Of a stretch of 64,000 nucleotides of DNA, positions 1 to 11,786 are shown piece by piece. The stretch lies in NCBI GenBank assembly GCA_007644065.1, contig VJWN01000027.1:415964-479963 (forward strand), in the 5' to 3' direction. Source of the stretch: Margaritispora aquatica. Taxonomy: Eukaryota; Ascomycota; Leotiomycetes; Helotiales; Discinellaceae. Position 1 is the first letter of the stretch; each line of letters opens with the position of its first letter. Both the position numbers and the translations under genes were made by a program. The notes beneath the pieces were generated by a model. That model was given only the letters and a program-made list of their open reading frames with translations. It ran no database searches and was not told where the DNA came from.

Positions 1-195
1 GACAAGATGCATTTCTTATCGAGAATAGACTTTCAGCTCTCACAAAAGAGGAAGCTCCTTTAGTGTTCCGTCAGCTCGTTGGGCTCTTAACAGAGAAGAG
101 GCATAGTGAACTTTGTATAAGTACCATCAGTGCATGCTACGAGCACTGAACATTCCCTCCAAACCATCTTCTTAAGTAAAAGCTTCCTGGCCGCA

Positions 196-2461
196 ATGAA
201 GTTGTCTCTGATATCCTTGGGGTTTGTGGCATTTGCGTTTGCCAATCCTACTCCTCCCACTCATGTTATTCATGAGAAGCGAGAGCACCAACTTGAGAAG
301 TGGTCCCGTCGTAACCTCAAGCTCAATCATGATGCTATCATCCCAATGTCGATTGGGTTGACTCAAAACAATCTTGACAATGGCTATGAATTTTTGATGG
401 ATGTCTCGCATCCAGAAAGTGCCAACTATGGGAAACATTGGTCCATGGACAAGGTATTCTCACGAAGCCTCATCATAAACACACGACTAATTTCAATAGA
501 TCAAAACAGTGTTTGCTCCATCTTCAGCCGCAATTTCTGCTGTCAAAGAGTGGCTTTTTGACGCTGGCATTGGAAGAGATCGCGTGAGGATGTCTCACAG
601 CATGAGTTGGATCAAATTTAACCTCACTGTTGCTGAGGCCGAGTCTTTGCTCAAGACCAAATATGACATCTACGAGAACACAGAGACCGGAAAAGACCAT
701 CTCGCATGCGAAGAGTACAGCGTGCCAGCCCACATCAAGGAACACATTGATTTCATCACGCCAACCATCCACTTCGACGCTATGGTGAAGCCGATGAAGC
801 ATCGCCGTGATCTCCAAGGACGAGCAATCAAAGTGACGCCCAGTACTCACAGCAAACAAAAGCCGGATGCTGTTCCACAGCCAGCAGTCACGTTCTCCTT
901 AGCCAACTGTTATACATACGTCACGCCAGATTGTCTTCGCTCGCTATACAATTTTACCAATGGAACTTTGGCACTGTGAGAATCTTCAAGTAACATATCA
1001 AAGTGTGGAAAACTGACACGTAATCAGATCATCTTATGGAATTGTTGAATACACACCACAAGCATACCTGCAAACTGACTTGACTTTGTTCTATGCAAAC
1101 CTAGCACGACAAATCCCCGCCGCCACTGCACCAACGATCGATCTCATTGATGGTGCTTCAGTTCAAACCACCACCAAATCGTTCGACTACAATGGGGAAT
1201 CTGATCTCGATCTGGAGTATGCGATCGCTCTTGTCTATCCTCAGAAGGTAACTTTGTATCAAGTCGGCGATCTCGTAGAAGGCGCATCTTTTGGCAACTT
1301 CTTAGATGCTATTGATGCCGCGTACTGTACCTCTGGCACAGGAGACGATGCGACTTAGTAAGTATCCATCTGTAATTCTACTTTACTATAATCTGACCTA
1401 CTAGTGATGCAACCTATCCAGACACTGCCTCTGGTGGCTACAAGGGTGCCAAGGCCTGTGGCACCTTTGCTCCAGCTTCGGTCATCAGTACATCATACGG
1501 ATATAACGAAGCTGATTTGCCGGCCGCTTATGAGATGAGGCAGTGTAATGAGTATATGAAGCTTGGTCTTGCTGGTGTTACTGTTGTGTACTCGTCGGGT
1601 GATTATGGCGTTGCTGGTAATGGAGGCCAGTGCTGCACCAAGGCGAAATGTGCTGGAGGAACTTACAACTCAGGTACCACTGGAACCTTCAATCCTTCAT
1701 TCCCTGGTTCATGCCCATGTAAGTCTCAATTCTCATTGTAGTTATCTCCTTCGCGTAAACCGAATATAACCCTCAATCACAAAGTTTGAAGTTTGAGTTT
1801 CCCTCTAGATTTTGCCGTTCGCTCATATGTTTTTAAGAGACATGCTAACTCCATCGCAGACATCACCTCCGTTGGTGCCACTCAGATTAAGTCCAACACT
1901 CTCACAACCGCCACCTCCCCCGAAGAAGCCTCCGAAACCGTTATCTACTCCGGCGGCGGCTTCAGCAACGTCTTCGCCATGCCCTCCTATCAATCATCCG
2001 CCGTAGCAACGTACTTCTCGGCCCATCTCCCCACCTTCAGTGCAACGCAATACAACAATTCGAAGACTGTGCGCGGCTTCCCTGATGTCGCAGCTAACGG
2101 CGCAAACTACGTCGTTGCTGTTGATGGAGCGCTGTCGCTCATTTATGGTACCTCGGCTAGCAGTCCTACGTTTGGTGCCATCATCACGCTTATTAATGAG
2201 AAGAGAGTTCAGGCTGGCAAAGCGCCGGTAGGATTTATCAATCCGACACTCTATGCGAATCCGGGCGCGTTTAATGATATTGTTTCTGGGGGTAATCAGG
2301 GCTGTGGTACCGTGGGCTTTACGGCTGTTGCAGGGTGAGTGGTCCTGTTTCATGTTTGGTAAACTTTCTGCTGACTTCTATGCTGCAGATGGGATCCTGT
2401 GACTGGTTTGGGCACGCCGAATTATGGCAAATTGTTGGCTGTTTTCATGGCACTGCCGTAG
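196..2461 (+). CDS. Secreted sedolisin (S53 serine-carboxyl peptidase, tripeptidyl-peptidase type)
   Basis: Six exons join to 641 codons: 196-453, 500-975, 1028-1357, 1405-1718, 1860-2334, 2389-2461. The start at 196 is chosen because it gives a clean signal peptide (MKLSLISLGFVAFAFA); an in-frame ATG at 130 lies upstream of it. After the signal peptide comes a pro-kumamolisin-like propeptide, then the peptidase. The catalytic set is visible: Glu and Asp four residues apart in GESDLDLEY, the oxyanion-hole Asp in SSGDYGVAG, and the nucleophile Ser in GTSASSP. NDIVSGGNQGC near the C-terminus is the expected calcium-site region. The family cleaves tripeptides or oligopeptides at acid pH outside the cell. 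All introns are GT-AG and 46-141 nt. The gene looks complete. Confidence 0.9.
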
Positions 2462-3661
2462 ATACACAATAAGCCATCAGCGGCTTAGATTGATGATCTT
2501 AAATTCTTTAAGCAAGCTCTTGATGACAGGATTAGAGCTATGGCAGAAGAGGACAAGTTTCTTGGTCCAGATGGTGGATGCTATTACGAAGTCTGAATTG
2601 AGAGGGGCACATTAAGACTTTCGTAGAAACTGAAAATATGTTGATGTGCTTATCTTCCGACATTCTTTCAACAGTGTGTTCCAACATGATGTTTTAATAT
2701 TATCCTTCTGAATTCTTTTTTTTTTTACCGCGCTTGGCTCTGCTTGGTAGTGCTCAAAGTTTGTGATACGGTGTCACATTGCGAGTCCAAACCTATTCCA
2801 ATCAAACTACAATCAATCTTATTAACAACAGCCACATTTGCTCACCTCAATCAGATCTGGCAATCAAGGCACTCTGTTTTCCATATTTCTCTATGTCCAA
2901 TTGCCATTTGTAACCCCAATCATCAGAAGACTTGGCTGTTCCTCTTCCGCATCTTTACATAAACAACAAAGACTCAAAGAACAGATCAATTTCAAGTATA
3001 AGATTGGACTGAATCTCGTTCTCCCTCCTCACTTCTCGCATCAGACATAAAAAGCTACTTCTAACTCTTCTTTGGCGGCGACCAATGCTCGACTATTGGC
3101 AGTTGAGCGAAGACTGCTAAGATTTCGTTCGAATGTGATCACTGGGTTTTTATTACAGTACACAATGCATACAGTTAGGCACACACTACGTTGTCAATGC
3201 TCGTCATCGCTCCTTGTCTCAAGTCATCTCCAAGAAACATCTCTCTGTCAGTTAATTGAGTATTCTTCTATCGTTACAGCCGTCGCGACTTCGATACACG
3301 CGTCGGGCCTAAACATTTTTCGTACTTTCTAGCCCCCAGCACACAATATTTTCGTACAATAAATCAACAAAGACAAATATGAGATAATCGTACCATCACA
3401 AGACCAAGATTCTTCTTCAACGTTCTACAAAGCTCCCTGTTATTTAATTAACAGATCAACGCAGCACTGAATCAAACATACGTTAGTTCATATCCGTTCT
3501 TATCCTTTCCCTGTTTTGGCTTTGGTTCACGTCTGGCTGCGGAACAGGCAACGCGTTGTTTAGCGACGAAACTCATTAGTATCTGACTAGAATAGCTGAA
3601 GCTATCAATACTTTCTTGCCGTCTTTACTAACAGCAAACTTTGACAGAATTAGAGAACCCA
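2462..3661. other. Intergenic stretch, no gene seen
   Basis: About 1.2 kb between the sedolisin stop and the first member of the small cysteine-rich family. Short open frames occur on the plus strand but have no splice logic, domain or coding-like composition. A poly-T run lies near 2709-2720. Nothing else was recognised. Confidence 0.6.
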
Positions 3662-3898
3662 ATGGCTCCCCGCCAGTCGAAATGGGATGCCAGCATCCAT
3701 CGCCCAAAGGAGGGAAGCAATTTTCTGCCAAGGTGTAATTATCATGCAGGGTCTGCCAAGAAAGGCTGAAACTACCAGCTTGGGGAGTTTTCCTGCGACA
3801 CCTGCAAAGAGAGGGATGTCATCTGCTCAGAGCAGGCGCTTCAGAATGCTCGGCTGTATTCGGCTTTCGGCGCCTCCACGCAGAATTCGCAGTAGAAG
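3662..3898 (+). pseudogene. Copy 1 of a small Zn2Cys6-like family, interrupted by TGA
   Basis: The reading frame from ATG 3662 begins MAPRQSKWDASIHRPKEG and stays colinear with the copy at 4529 through two conserved blocks, LPRC..H.GSAKKG and GEFSC..CKER...CSE. Between them an in-frame TGA occupies the place where the 4529 copy has its Cys37. The frame then runs to a TAG at 3896-3898. I see no matching 3-prime exon downstream. Colinearity with the intact copy and the single stop at a conserved Cys point to a recently inactivated gene. Whether the ancestral protein bound DNA is unknown. Confidence 0.6.
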
Positions 3899-4528
3899 TA
3901 ACGAAATCTTTTTATACCAGTCGTTAAAAGTCTTTGTTGCTTTTTATCTATCTAAATTTCCTATAAATATTGGAGACTTAAGTAACAAACTGACGTCGAT
4001 ATATAAGATTGAGCTGATATTAGTACTCATCTCAAATCAGGCTTTGGGTATTACTTCTGGTTCTCCGCTACCATGTCCTTGAAATGTAAACCTATCAATT
4101 ACTGGAGTGTGCTGTCGCTAATTTAGAGAGTGCGCCTTCATACGCGCCAGGTACAAAAAATCTCGCTATCGCCAGCTTTTAGTATCAAAATTCTGTAGTA
4201 AATATATCAATAATAACGACGGAAATAGTAGAAGAATTACTCGACGTGCTCGCCTCAAGGCTGATACTCCCCTTGGAGTTCCCACATGCTTAGTATTTAT
4301 CGCAAACTCTAGCTATTGCTGTGAATTACCAAGCGTAGGTTTGTCGAAATGTCTGTCTGTTCTTGCGGTTTTCTTTTTGGCGCCGATTCGCAGTTGTCTA
4401 CATTAACAATACGCATATCTTTAGCTTCATAGAGGATACCATTAGCATCTAGTTAGACTAGCTGGGGTAATTAGAGTCTTTTTAGTATATGCGCTGATGA
4501 GAGATTTTAGTAGATTTCCATAACACCA
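3899..4528. other. Intergenic, no gene seen
   Basis: About 630 nt of AT-rich sequence between copies 1 and 2 of the small cysteine-rich family. No convincing open frame, repeat or RNA gene was noticed. Confidence 0.5.
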
Positions 4529-5345
4529 ATGGCTCCTCCCCGCCCGTCGAAATGGGACGCTCGCGTCCACAGACCCAAAACTGGTCATGATTCCCTTCCA
4601 AGATGCAGTTATGGTGCAGGACCAGCCAAAAAGGGCTGTTATTACCTTCAGGGAGAGTTTACCTGTATAGTTTGCAAGGAAAGAGGCACTCCATGCTCTG
4701 AAAAACAGACTGAAGATGCCCGGATAGCTTCTGCTCTCAGTGCAGCACTACATGATCCAGAGATAGAAATCAAATCGGTCAGGAATGGTGAGAGTAGCCG
4801 CGAGGGCGCTGGTGGTGATGTAATCTCGCAAGAAAGAAACAAAAATAGACCTAGGTAGGAATCCCTGGCCTTTGCATTTCGTATTCTACATCAGTCAACT
4901 CAGAACTAATGAAGACATTGCAGACAAGACCCACAATCTATTGTTCCAATGGTCGCAGCTAGAGTTATCGAAAACCCTGGTGAGAGACGCAACAGATGCA
5001 TATCTGGTACTGGACAATCAACCTCCCCCTTGAATAACCTGATTCTGCAACACAGCTGACTGATATTGTAGGGCTAGGGCTGCCAATCGCGTTCCTCTCG
5101 ATTATGACGCCGAAGCTGCACCTCTCAGATACATCGAGCACGGAGAACATTCCCAGCCAATACAAGTCAGGACAAACACGGTCCAGGGCCATGGATACAA
5201 TGAATCGCATGGCTCACAACTCAAAATTGGTCCTGCTCCTCCAGTCAACCTGGCTGCCGTTATGCGTGGCGACCCATTTATGGGCGCCACAGAGTTGAAT
5301 GATGAAGATGAAGAGTTCAAAGCCTTCAAGAGTTTACATCTGTGA
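4529..5345 (+). CDS. Copy 2 of the small cysteine-rich Zn2Cys6-like family (best preserved)
   Basis: Exon 1 starts at 4529 and encodes Cys26, Cys37, Cys46, Cys49 and Cys56, spaced C-x10-C-x8-C-x2-C-x6-C. The second half, CIVCKERGTPCSE, looks like the second half of a fungal Zn2Cys6 cluster, and the first half carries KK before its last Cys as such clusters do. One cluster Cys is missing (Gly29, which is Cys in the copy at 9555). A likely intron runs 4855-4923. A 3-prime exon in 5072-5345 is clearly coding: it ends in an acidic tail (ELNDEDEEFKAFKS) matched by a fragment at 8317-8433. The middle exon and its second intron do not join cleanly in phase, so the model between 4924 and 5071 is unresolved. 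Function is unknown; a DNA-binding role is inference only. Confidence 0.5.
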
Positions 5346-6546
5346 GCCACTACTGGTCCAAAGGATGGAAATGCACACGTTTCAGTCGTGCAAATCCGGT
5401 CTTCGGTGGTATTCGTGGATCTGGTTACTGGGCACATCAACCCCTGACGTTTAACCTATTTTCTTCGTGTACAGCGTCTTTTTTTTTCTCATGACACCCC
5501 ATCAATTAGTTGCATCCGGAGTTTGGCGCCACGCGGTAAGGGTTCACGGGCTTGGTGGATCTTAGTTAGAGCTTCGGCTAGGGTGTATTGCAGATCTTAG
5601 GTTGATCCTGCTATAATACGCCTCATAAGATAATGAGTACCCACTAAAGAACTTCCGAAAGTGTACTTCTTCAATTAGGAACTTGCATTTTGAGACTTAC
5701 CAGATTCAATCCTGATATTGCTTAAGCCTGTCGGAACAGCCATTTTCAATCTCACATCCCCAACATATTCAAGATTTTCGAGCGATGTCAGGGGCTTAAG
5801 CGAATACGGGTACGACAGCAATACCCAAAGGTACTTTATAAGAGCCTTTAACACTTGACTTTGTTCGTTACGATTTTTATAGAATGATTTAGATATATAA
5901 ATTGCTAGACATGAAGAAATCACGGCATGACACGCTTTACCAATCTTCTTGTCAATCAAACGCTGTATATATAAAGTCGTCTTACGCAAAAATAAGAACA
6001 GACACTCAAAAACACTCGACAACCTGTGACGAAAGCATGTTCACAAACATGAATATAGCAGAAAAAATATAAATGATACTGAATTATGCGGAGCGATCCC
6101 AACATGGCAAGAGGCCTCAATTTTTTTTCTACCAACTAGTCTTCAATACAACAGACATGTCAGGAAATAGCTTGACAAATGCCTTACGACCAACAGCTTG
6201 CCACCACTTCCCCGCCACCAAGTTCTGAAACTTATTTGAGGTCCACTACAGATATCTGGCGTTTTGTCTATTGGAAGAGCTACAGAGTTTTTGTTTGGCT
6301 GCATCAGATTACAAGTTAGGAGCCTATGGTAAGCGTATAATCTAAGAATTCATTTCCTCGTCAGACCATGACTTACGATAAAACACACCTTCCCAACACA
6401 TGTACCTTTTAATAAAAGAATGTGAGTCTGCCAAAAGCGCCATGTATCTAGGGGTACTTATCTATCAGAAGCTTCCCCTTCCATTTTTCGCATTTGAACC
6501 CAGCTGAACTTTATGGTAACACATAATTAGCAGCTTTCTTGTCTAA
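5346..6546. other. Intergenic, no gene seen
   Basis: About 1.2 kb with no supported gene. Open frames on the minus strand near 5675-6022 are of low complexity and have no recognisable domain. The sequence is AT-rich and may be decayed. Confidence 0.5.
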
Positions 6547-6705
6547 ATGGCTCCACGACAAGCCAGGTTTGATACAAAAATCTACTAAGCAAGAACTAGT
6601 GAAGTTACGCCCTCAATCTGCCGAAAATAAAACCGTTCTGTCAAGCAGGGCTGTCGCTACAGACGGGGCTCACTCACATGCGATATTGTGAGTTTCAAGC
6701 AGTTC
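6547..6705 (+). pseudogene. Copy 3 of the Zn2Cys6-like family, heavily decayed
   Basis: From ATG 6547 the frame reads MAPRQARFDTKIY, aligned with MAPRQSKWDASIH of copy 1. It then meets TAA codons at 6586 and 6628, and later resumes family-like residues (SVKQGCRYRRGSLTCD), matching S-AKKGC-Y--GEFTC of the better copies. The order and spacing of conserved residues make a chance match unlikely. Both stops lie before the Cys block, so this copy cannot encode the domain. Confidence 0.55.
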
Positions 6706-7504
6706 GACTATTTTCAATATCGCTGATGGAGGACTAGTGTGTCAGTTCTACTCATTGAATCTAACCAGTTAGTTCTAGCAGTCGAGTTGCGGATTCGGCG
6801 TTACTTTTGGCGTTTTGGTTGTCCATGTTATGCCGATTCTCAGTTCCGTAGCGGAAACTGAGAGCCGTACTTCTTCTTTGGCATTTGCGGTTGTTGTGGT
6901 TTCGTAGATTGAGGCTATGCGGTCTATGTATTGGTTGATACCCTGGATGCATTTGGTTGGCGCACAATCATTTTCAGTCTTTATCCTTTTCCAAAGAACT
7001 GTGTTTTTACAGTAGGGTATAGGGTTAGTGGATTTTCTCATCTTACGAGCACCGTGAGTTATACCATCAAATTCTCCTCCTATGAGAATGAAAACGTCTA
7101 AGAAACACTAGACTTTGAGATTTGATTTGATTAGTTACTTATAAGCTAACTGTCTCAATCCTTCTTTCAACAATGGACAAAGATGTGCTGTTATGGTAGG
7201 TAAGCTGAGTGATATATATATATATATATTGGAGTTGTGCATCTCTAGAGACTGATGTATAGCTAAACGTGAATTTATGGTTAAAAAGAAGGAATAAATA
7301 ACAGCAGATTAGGACTAGATGTTCCATTCAGAGAAGGACGGGAATTGACTGTAGGAAGCAGTAATAGAGCAGCAGAAGTAACTCTAGGCGATGGAGTAAG
7401 TGTAAGACTTTCCTTTTGTAAGTTAGAGATAGGCGGGGCATCACGTGACCTCTGTTTTGCGGCCGCGTATAACCTATATGTGGACCAACCTAGCTTTACA
7501 GTAA
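6706..7504. other. Intergenic, no gene seen; AT microsatellite
   Basis: No supported gene. A pure AT dinucleotide run lies at about 7212-7229. Minus-strand open frames at 6761-7041 show no domain and overlap each other in different frames. Confidence 0.5.
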
Positions 7505-7870
7505 TCTAGAGTATCCATCCTACACGATTACAATTACCGATCTAAAGAAATAAATATCTTTGGTGCTGAATCTAGGATCAAGATCAATACCTCTAATACG
7601 CTCAAAGATATATCTCGAAAAGAACGGAATAAGAAGAGCACGAAAAACCGCAGTTTACGAAACCCCCAGATACCTCTTACGGACACCCTCGCGGACGAAT
7701 ATCAACACGGCATACAAGGAGAAGAAGCACTACAGATCCTAACTAGTAAGAGCTTAGAAGTAGCTCTGGTTTGGACTACGAATAGTGCGCTCTTGAAAGC
7801 TAGAAAGGATTTTATAAGGAGGGTTACACAAGAGATTTTCGGAATCTACGAAAATTCGCCTAACGAATAA
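7505..7870 (+). pseudogene. 121-codon open frame without a start codon, probable coding remnant
   Basis: A frame bounded by TAA at 7502-7504 and TAA at 7868-7870 is open for 121 codons and contains no early ATG. Its translation has a protein-like composition, with segments such as TLADEYQHGIQGEEALQIL and SALLKARKDFIRRVTQEIF. I do not recognise the family. It could be an internal exon of a lost gene or a fragment of a mobile element. Neighbouring sequence holds only decayed members of another family, so this is probably not expressed. Confidence 0.3.
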
Positions 7871-8316
7871 GCTCGATTGTTTACTCAATAACACACGCCA
7901 AAAACCCTATCAATTACGAATACTACGATTACCATATACCTCTACCACACTTGAAACAGTATACATACAACCCGTGTATGGCCACTGCGAAAGCCCCATT
8001 CTACGAAGGTCCCTGACGCACTGTGGCAGAACCTAGGTCTTCGTCGACTCCCCATACAAGCATATCTGTTACTCATGAAAGCTCACCGTCGAGCGCATCG
8101 GCGCCATCTGTTAGTCAACAAAGCTAATATATGTCACGAAGATCTCTATGCGATAGAAACTTGATGACCTTCAATATTGGTCCACCGCCAGTCCGACGCC
8201 TCCAGCCAGATGATCACCAAAGCTTGATCAGTTGTTCAACTCCTCCAGATATGAAAAGTTCGAGGATCGTGCTCAACATCGATTCTGTTCAGTTCCCCGA
8301 ACCGCAGTCAACATGA
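7871..8316. other. Intergenic, no gene seen
   Basis: Between the 121-codon open frame and the orphan 3-prime exon. A 61-codon ORF at 8131-8316 contains IGPPPV, loosely like the GPAPPV of the family 3-prime exon, but the remainder does not align. Confidence 0.4.
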
Positions 8317-8433
8317 GGTCCAGCCCCTCTATCGATTTTTGCTGGCATTATACGAGACGATCCTGAATCAATCAAAGAGGATGAAGATTTCAAGCTTTTC
8401 AAAGCTTCAACGTCGCGACAAGCTGATACTTAA
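8317..8433 (+). pseudogene. Orphan 3-prime exon of the Zn2Cys6-like family
   Basis: A frame from 8317 to a TAA at 8431-8433 aligns with the 3-prime exon at 5072-5345: both contain GPAP, then a hydrophobic stretch, then R-DP, then the acidic signature (IKEDEDFKLFKAS here against ELNDEDEEFKAFKS there). No 5-prime Cys-rich exon is recognisable upstream. It therefore appears to be the tail of a lost copy. Confidence 0.45.
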
Positions 8434-9554
8434 AAGCAATAAACGCAAAAGAAGTTGGTTAAAGGGTGTGTCCGCGACATAAGATACTGCGAAATCCCAA
8501 TCTTACTTATGCTTTGGTTGGCATACAATACCAAATAATCTTTTTTGATGAAAATTTGCCGCTTGTGTTTCAATTGCTTGCCAGTTGCTTGGTTAGTGAT
8601 CATATTGAATTTTTAATGGAAAATGCATTTCAGATTTGGTGTTTAGGGTTGATGATACTCTTTGCGTAGTCCCCTCTTTCAAACTCCTTCTCTGGCACAG
8701 TGTGACGTTCCGGACAAGCTTGCTGCATCTGAATGTAACAGTTCAGTAAGATCATTGATTACGCCTCGCTTGTGAATGAAAAAGTCTGAAACGCACTTTC
8801 AGATTGATTTGGAAACTGACTTGACTCGACTATTTTATGACCTTACTATGTCCAAACCTCTGTGAAGAAGCAAGATCTCCCAAGAAAGAATGAGCTATGG
8901 CTTGTTATTGTAGCAAGCTAAGTTAACAGATGTGCAAATTCAAAATATGCACATCTAGAGAGAGATTTACAGATAGAAAATCTACATATCCAGAAAGCAG
9001 GTTGGGTAATGAATTCCAAAATCGTAATATTCTGCCTGTCACGACATGGTCTATAGCATATATAGATTAAGACAGACTTTGAACTATACTATGGAAAAAT
9101 TAAAAATTTGTCTTGTCAACTGAGCATTCTGCCAGAGACGGCGCCAGTTAATACGTTGTCAACCATAAATAATCGTTAGCCTCGCTAATTTTAGTACCCA
9201 AAGAGACTGCAGACAATAGTACCATTCAGCACAAAACAATTTCGCATCTCCGACAATCCGAAGATCAGCAATTTTTGCGAAATTCTCGTCCATTGCAAAA
9301 ACGTAAAACCTAGGTACTACTCTATGAAATGTAAGTTCATTGGATTTCTGGCAACCCTTTTCATCTCCAAGCTTCAATCTGCTACCATTTCCGCTGTGTA
9401 CGCCTTTGTTTTTCAACCAGCAGAAAGTACTACCAGCGCCTTTCCGACTTCATTGGCGCCCATTTCAAGTCGCTTCGTACATTGGATGATATATATTATC
9501 AAGCTTGTGGTATCTCTACTGACACCAAACGTGCTTAGAATTCACTCAGAAACA
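8434..9554. other. Intergenic, no gene seen
   Basis: About 1.1 kb of AT-rich DNA. The ORFs present (8466-8669 plus, 9159-9416 minus) have no domain or splice context. The sequence just upstream of 9555 may hold the promoter of the copy-4 gene. Confidence 0.5.
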
Positions 9555-9770
9555 ATGCCACCACGTTCTACAAAGTGGAATCCATTGATCGATCGACCCA
9601 AAAACGGCATGGTTTCTCTGCCGAGATGTGAATACTGCGCCGGCCCAGCCAAGAAAGGCTGTTTCTACAAGTTGGAGGACCACACTTGCGATGCATTGTT
9701 TTTCGGCGGGTTGCGAGAACTCTTTTGTCGTTTTCACCTTGAGAGATCATTCTTGGATTTCTCATGGTAG
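9555..9770 (+). pseudogene. Copy 4 of the Zn2Cys6-like family, probably frameshifted
   Basis: From ATG 9555 the protein starts MPPRSTKWNPLIDRPKNG and keeps LPRC-x2-C-x7-C-x8-C (Cys25, Cys28, Cys36, Cys45), one more cluster Cys than the copy at 4529. After Cys45 the frame loses the expected C-x6-C half. The +1 frame there is rich in Cys, which suggests a one-base indel near 9690. The current frame stops at 9768-9770. This copy best shows the C-x2-C-x7-C-x8-C-x2-C-x6-C layout that relates the family to Zn2Cys6 clusters. Confidence 0.5.
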
Positions 9771-9925
9771 ATGCGTGGTGGTTGTGTTGAGTATAGCAGA
9801 CAAACCTATTAAAAGACTATCATTGACTACTTTATTAATCACATGTCTATTTGCAGAGTCAAAACATGCTTCATTACAACCTTCCTGATGTGAATCCTAG
9901 AAACGCAAGGTCAACTGGAATCCAA

Positions 9926-11786
9926 TCAACAAGTCAAAATCTGTAGTGTCTTGATATCAACCTCAAACCAATCCATAGCACTCCCCACCCACATCGATAT
10001 CGTCTCGTCTCCGTTCTCTCTGCTAGGCCAAAAAATGATTCCTCTGCCTATCAGTTCATGTTGACCTACACCTCCTAACTTACTTTGTAGATCTGAGGTC
10101 GTTGATCGAACAAAACACACACATGTAACTCTCCACGTAACCCCCACTGTCAAGTTGATAGATCAAATCCCCAACTCTCGCATTTGGCGGCATGAGGCCT
10201 GTGAGCCCATCTTCTCTTGCAAAGAAATATACCCTGCACCCCTCCTTCTCTTCTTGCTCCAATTCCTTCGCATTCTCTTCTACTTCTCGCCGCTCTACTT
10301 TGTGTGCAGCGGCGATTTTCTCGCTAGAGACTACGTCTGGAGATAACGACCCAAAAGAATCGAGGGAAGAGTTTGTGCTAGACACATCGGTAAATATACG
10401 TCCACTAAGCGCCTCTCCAGTTCCATGATGCATTTCAAGCGGGACTATCCTCTGCATCGTTACCGCACCAAGTCCAACACTGCGAGTATTGAAACGAAAT
10501 TTTCTTTTCCCTTCGCCATTGTTGAAATTGAATTCTCCCTCCCTCCCGCGAGTGTTCTGACTGAAATCTTGCACCTCGGAAATTTCATTTCCTCCCATCC
10601 GTCGAACAACCCCCCAGAAATGTTCCGTTTGCCTCTCACTTGTTTCTTGTATTGAGTTTACGTATCCTTTCTCGGGACCAGCTATCGCAATACGTCCCAG
10701 AAAAAGGAGTTGTATCTTAAAAGCCTCAGCGTGTAGTGGACCAGATTCCTTCCTGTCACTTTGAGTCTGGAAGGATAGATCTGGGATGCGAACTCCGATG
10801 TTTTTTGCGCCCCTGGAAGTTAAAGCTTCCTGAGCCATCCAACTCCATTGTAGAAATGATGCGCCTGTAGGCTTTAGGTTCTCATGTCTGAACTTACACA
10901 TTACATCCCTGTACACCTCCCAAACCTCCTTTTCATAATCGACTTCAATTTTCCACGGCGTCTTCTCTTTACCCTCATTGACAGACCGCGCAGCATCCAT
11001 GGTTGCATTGTTATCAACCAGTCCAAGGAGGCTATAGATCTTATCCCTCGGATCACTACACAAACAAGCCCTCGAAAAATGCATGAAGTTTTGAAGGGTA
11101 ACATCGTACGCTTCGGAAATCTTTAACTTCCTCAGCGTTACAAGATTAAACAGACACCATTTGTACTGCCTAAGCGACTCGTCCGGCTGACAATAAGCTG
11201 TATGCTGGAAGTTGTCCCAATCCGCGTATTTGCTTCCACACATAACGGTTAAGCTTTCCGCCAAGCAGAACTCTTGAACTACCCACTGACGCCGCCAATA
11301 CTCTCTTCCTTGCAGCGACCATATGCATTTGACGAAAGGGTCATCTTTGGGGAGATCAGCGCAATATGCGTTTTTGCTGTTAATGTACTCAATAGCGACG
11401 TCGCTCTCATATGTCCCCGGACCAAGCCAGGCAACGACCGTCAAGGCACTGCGATATATCTGTCCCATTAGCATGACTTGACTGTTACGTTCTTCAACAT
11501 CGAGTTGGTTGATGCAGAGGGCATCGATCCAGAGGGCTCTCTTGTTTTCTGTGCGGAGGTGAAACAATGCCGAATGTAAATTTGATCTTATCTCCACTGG
11601 CTGTCCGCTCAAAGACATAGATTGTAAGTGGCATGGATCGCCCCATGTATAGGATAGTGCTTCAAAGTGCGGCTTATCAGCTAAAGCAACAACGAGCAAT
11701 GATCCCGCTATTGGCTCGGGCTCTTTGCCGGCTTTGAGCATGAGCAGTCGTATCTCCCCATCTTTCAAAGGCACATACTGGTCCAT
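9926..11786 (-). CDS. HET-domain protein, paralogue 1
   Basis: The model joins 11786-10142 and 10065-9926 (one 76-nt GT-AG intron) and gives 594 residues, exactly the length of the neighbouring paralogue at 12276-14060. Without the intron the frame stops at 10080 and loses the conserved end (VDIKTLQIL, compared with VDIRTLQLL). The HET hallmarks are present: FEALSYTWGDP, WIDALCINQLD with the following S-QVMLMGQIY, and DPRDKIYSLLGL. The start at 11786 (MDQYVPLKDGEIRLL) is preferred over an upstream ATG at 11960 because it matches the N-terminus of the paralogue. HET domains act in heterokaryon incompatibility and related cell death; the specific trigger here is unknown. No NACHT, WD40 or STAND partner is fused. 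Confidence 0.85.

Noticed and set aside
130..195. Upstream in-frame ATG of the sedolisin
   Set aside because: The extra 22 residues destroy the signal peptide; the ATG at 196 gives a clean one.
10066..10083. An 18-nt intron at the C-terminus of HET paralogue 1
   Set aside because: It would start at GTAAGT but is far too short for a fungal intron; the 76-nt intron 10066-10141 restores homology to paralogue 2 and equal length.
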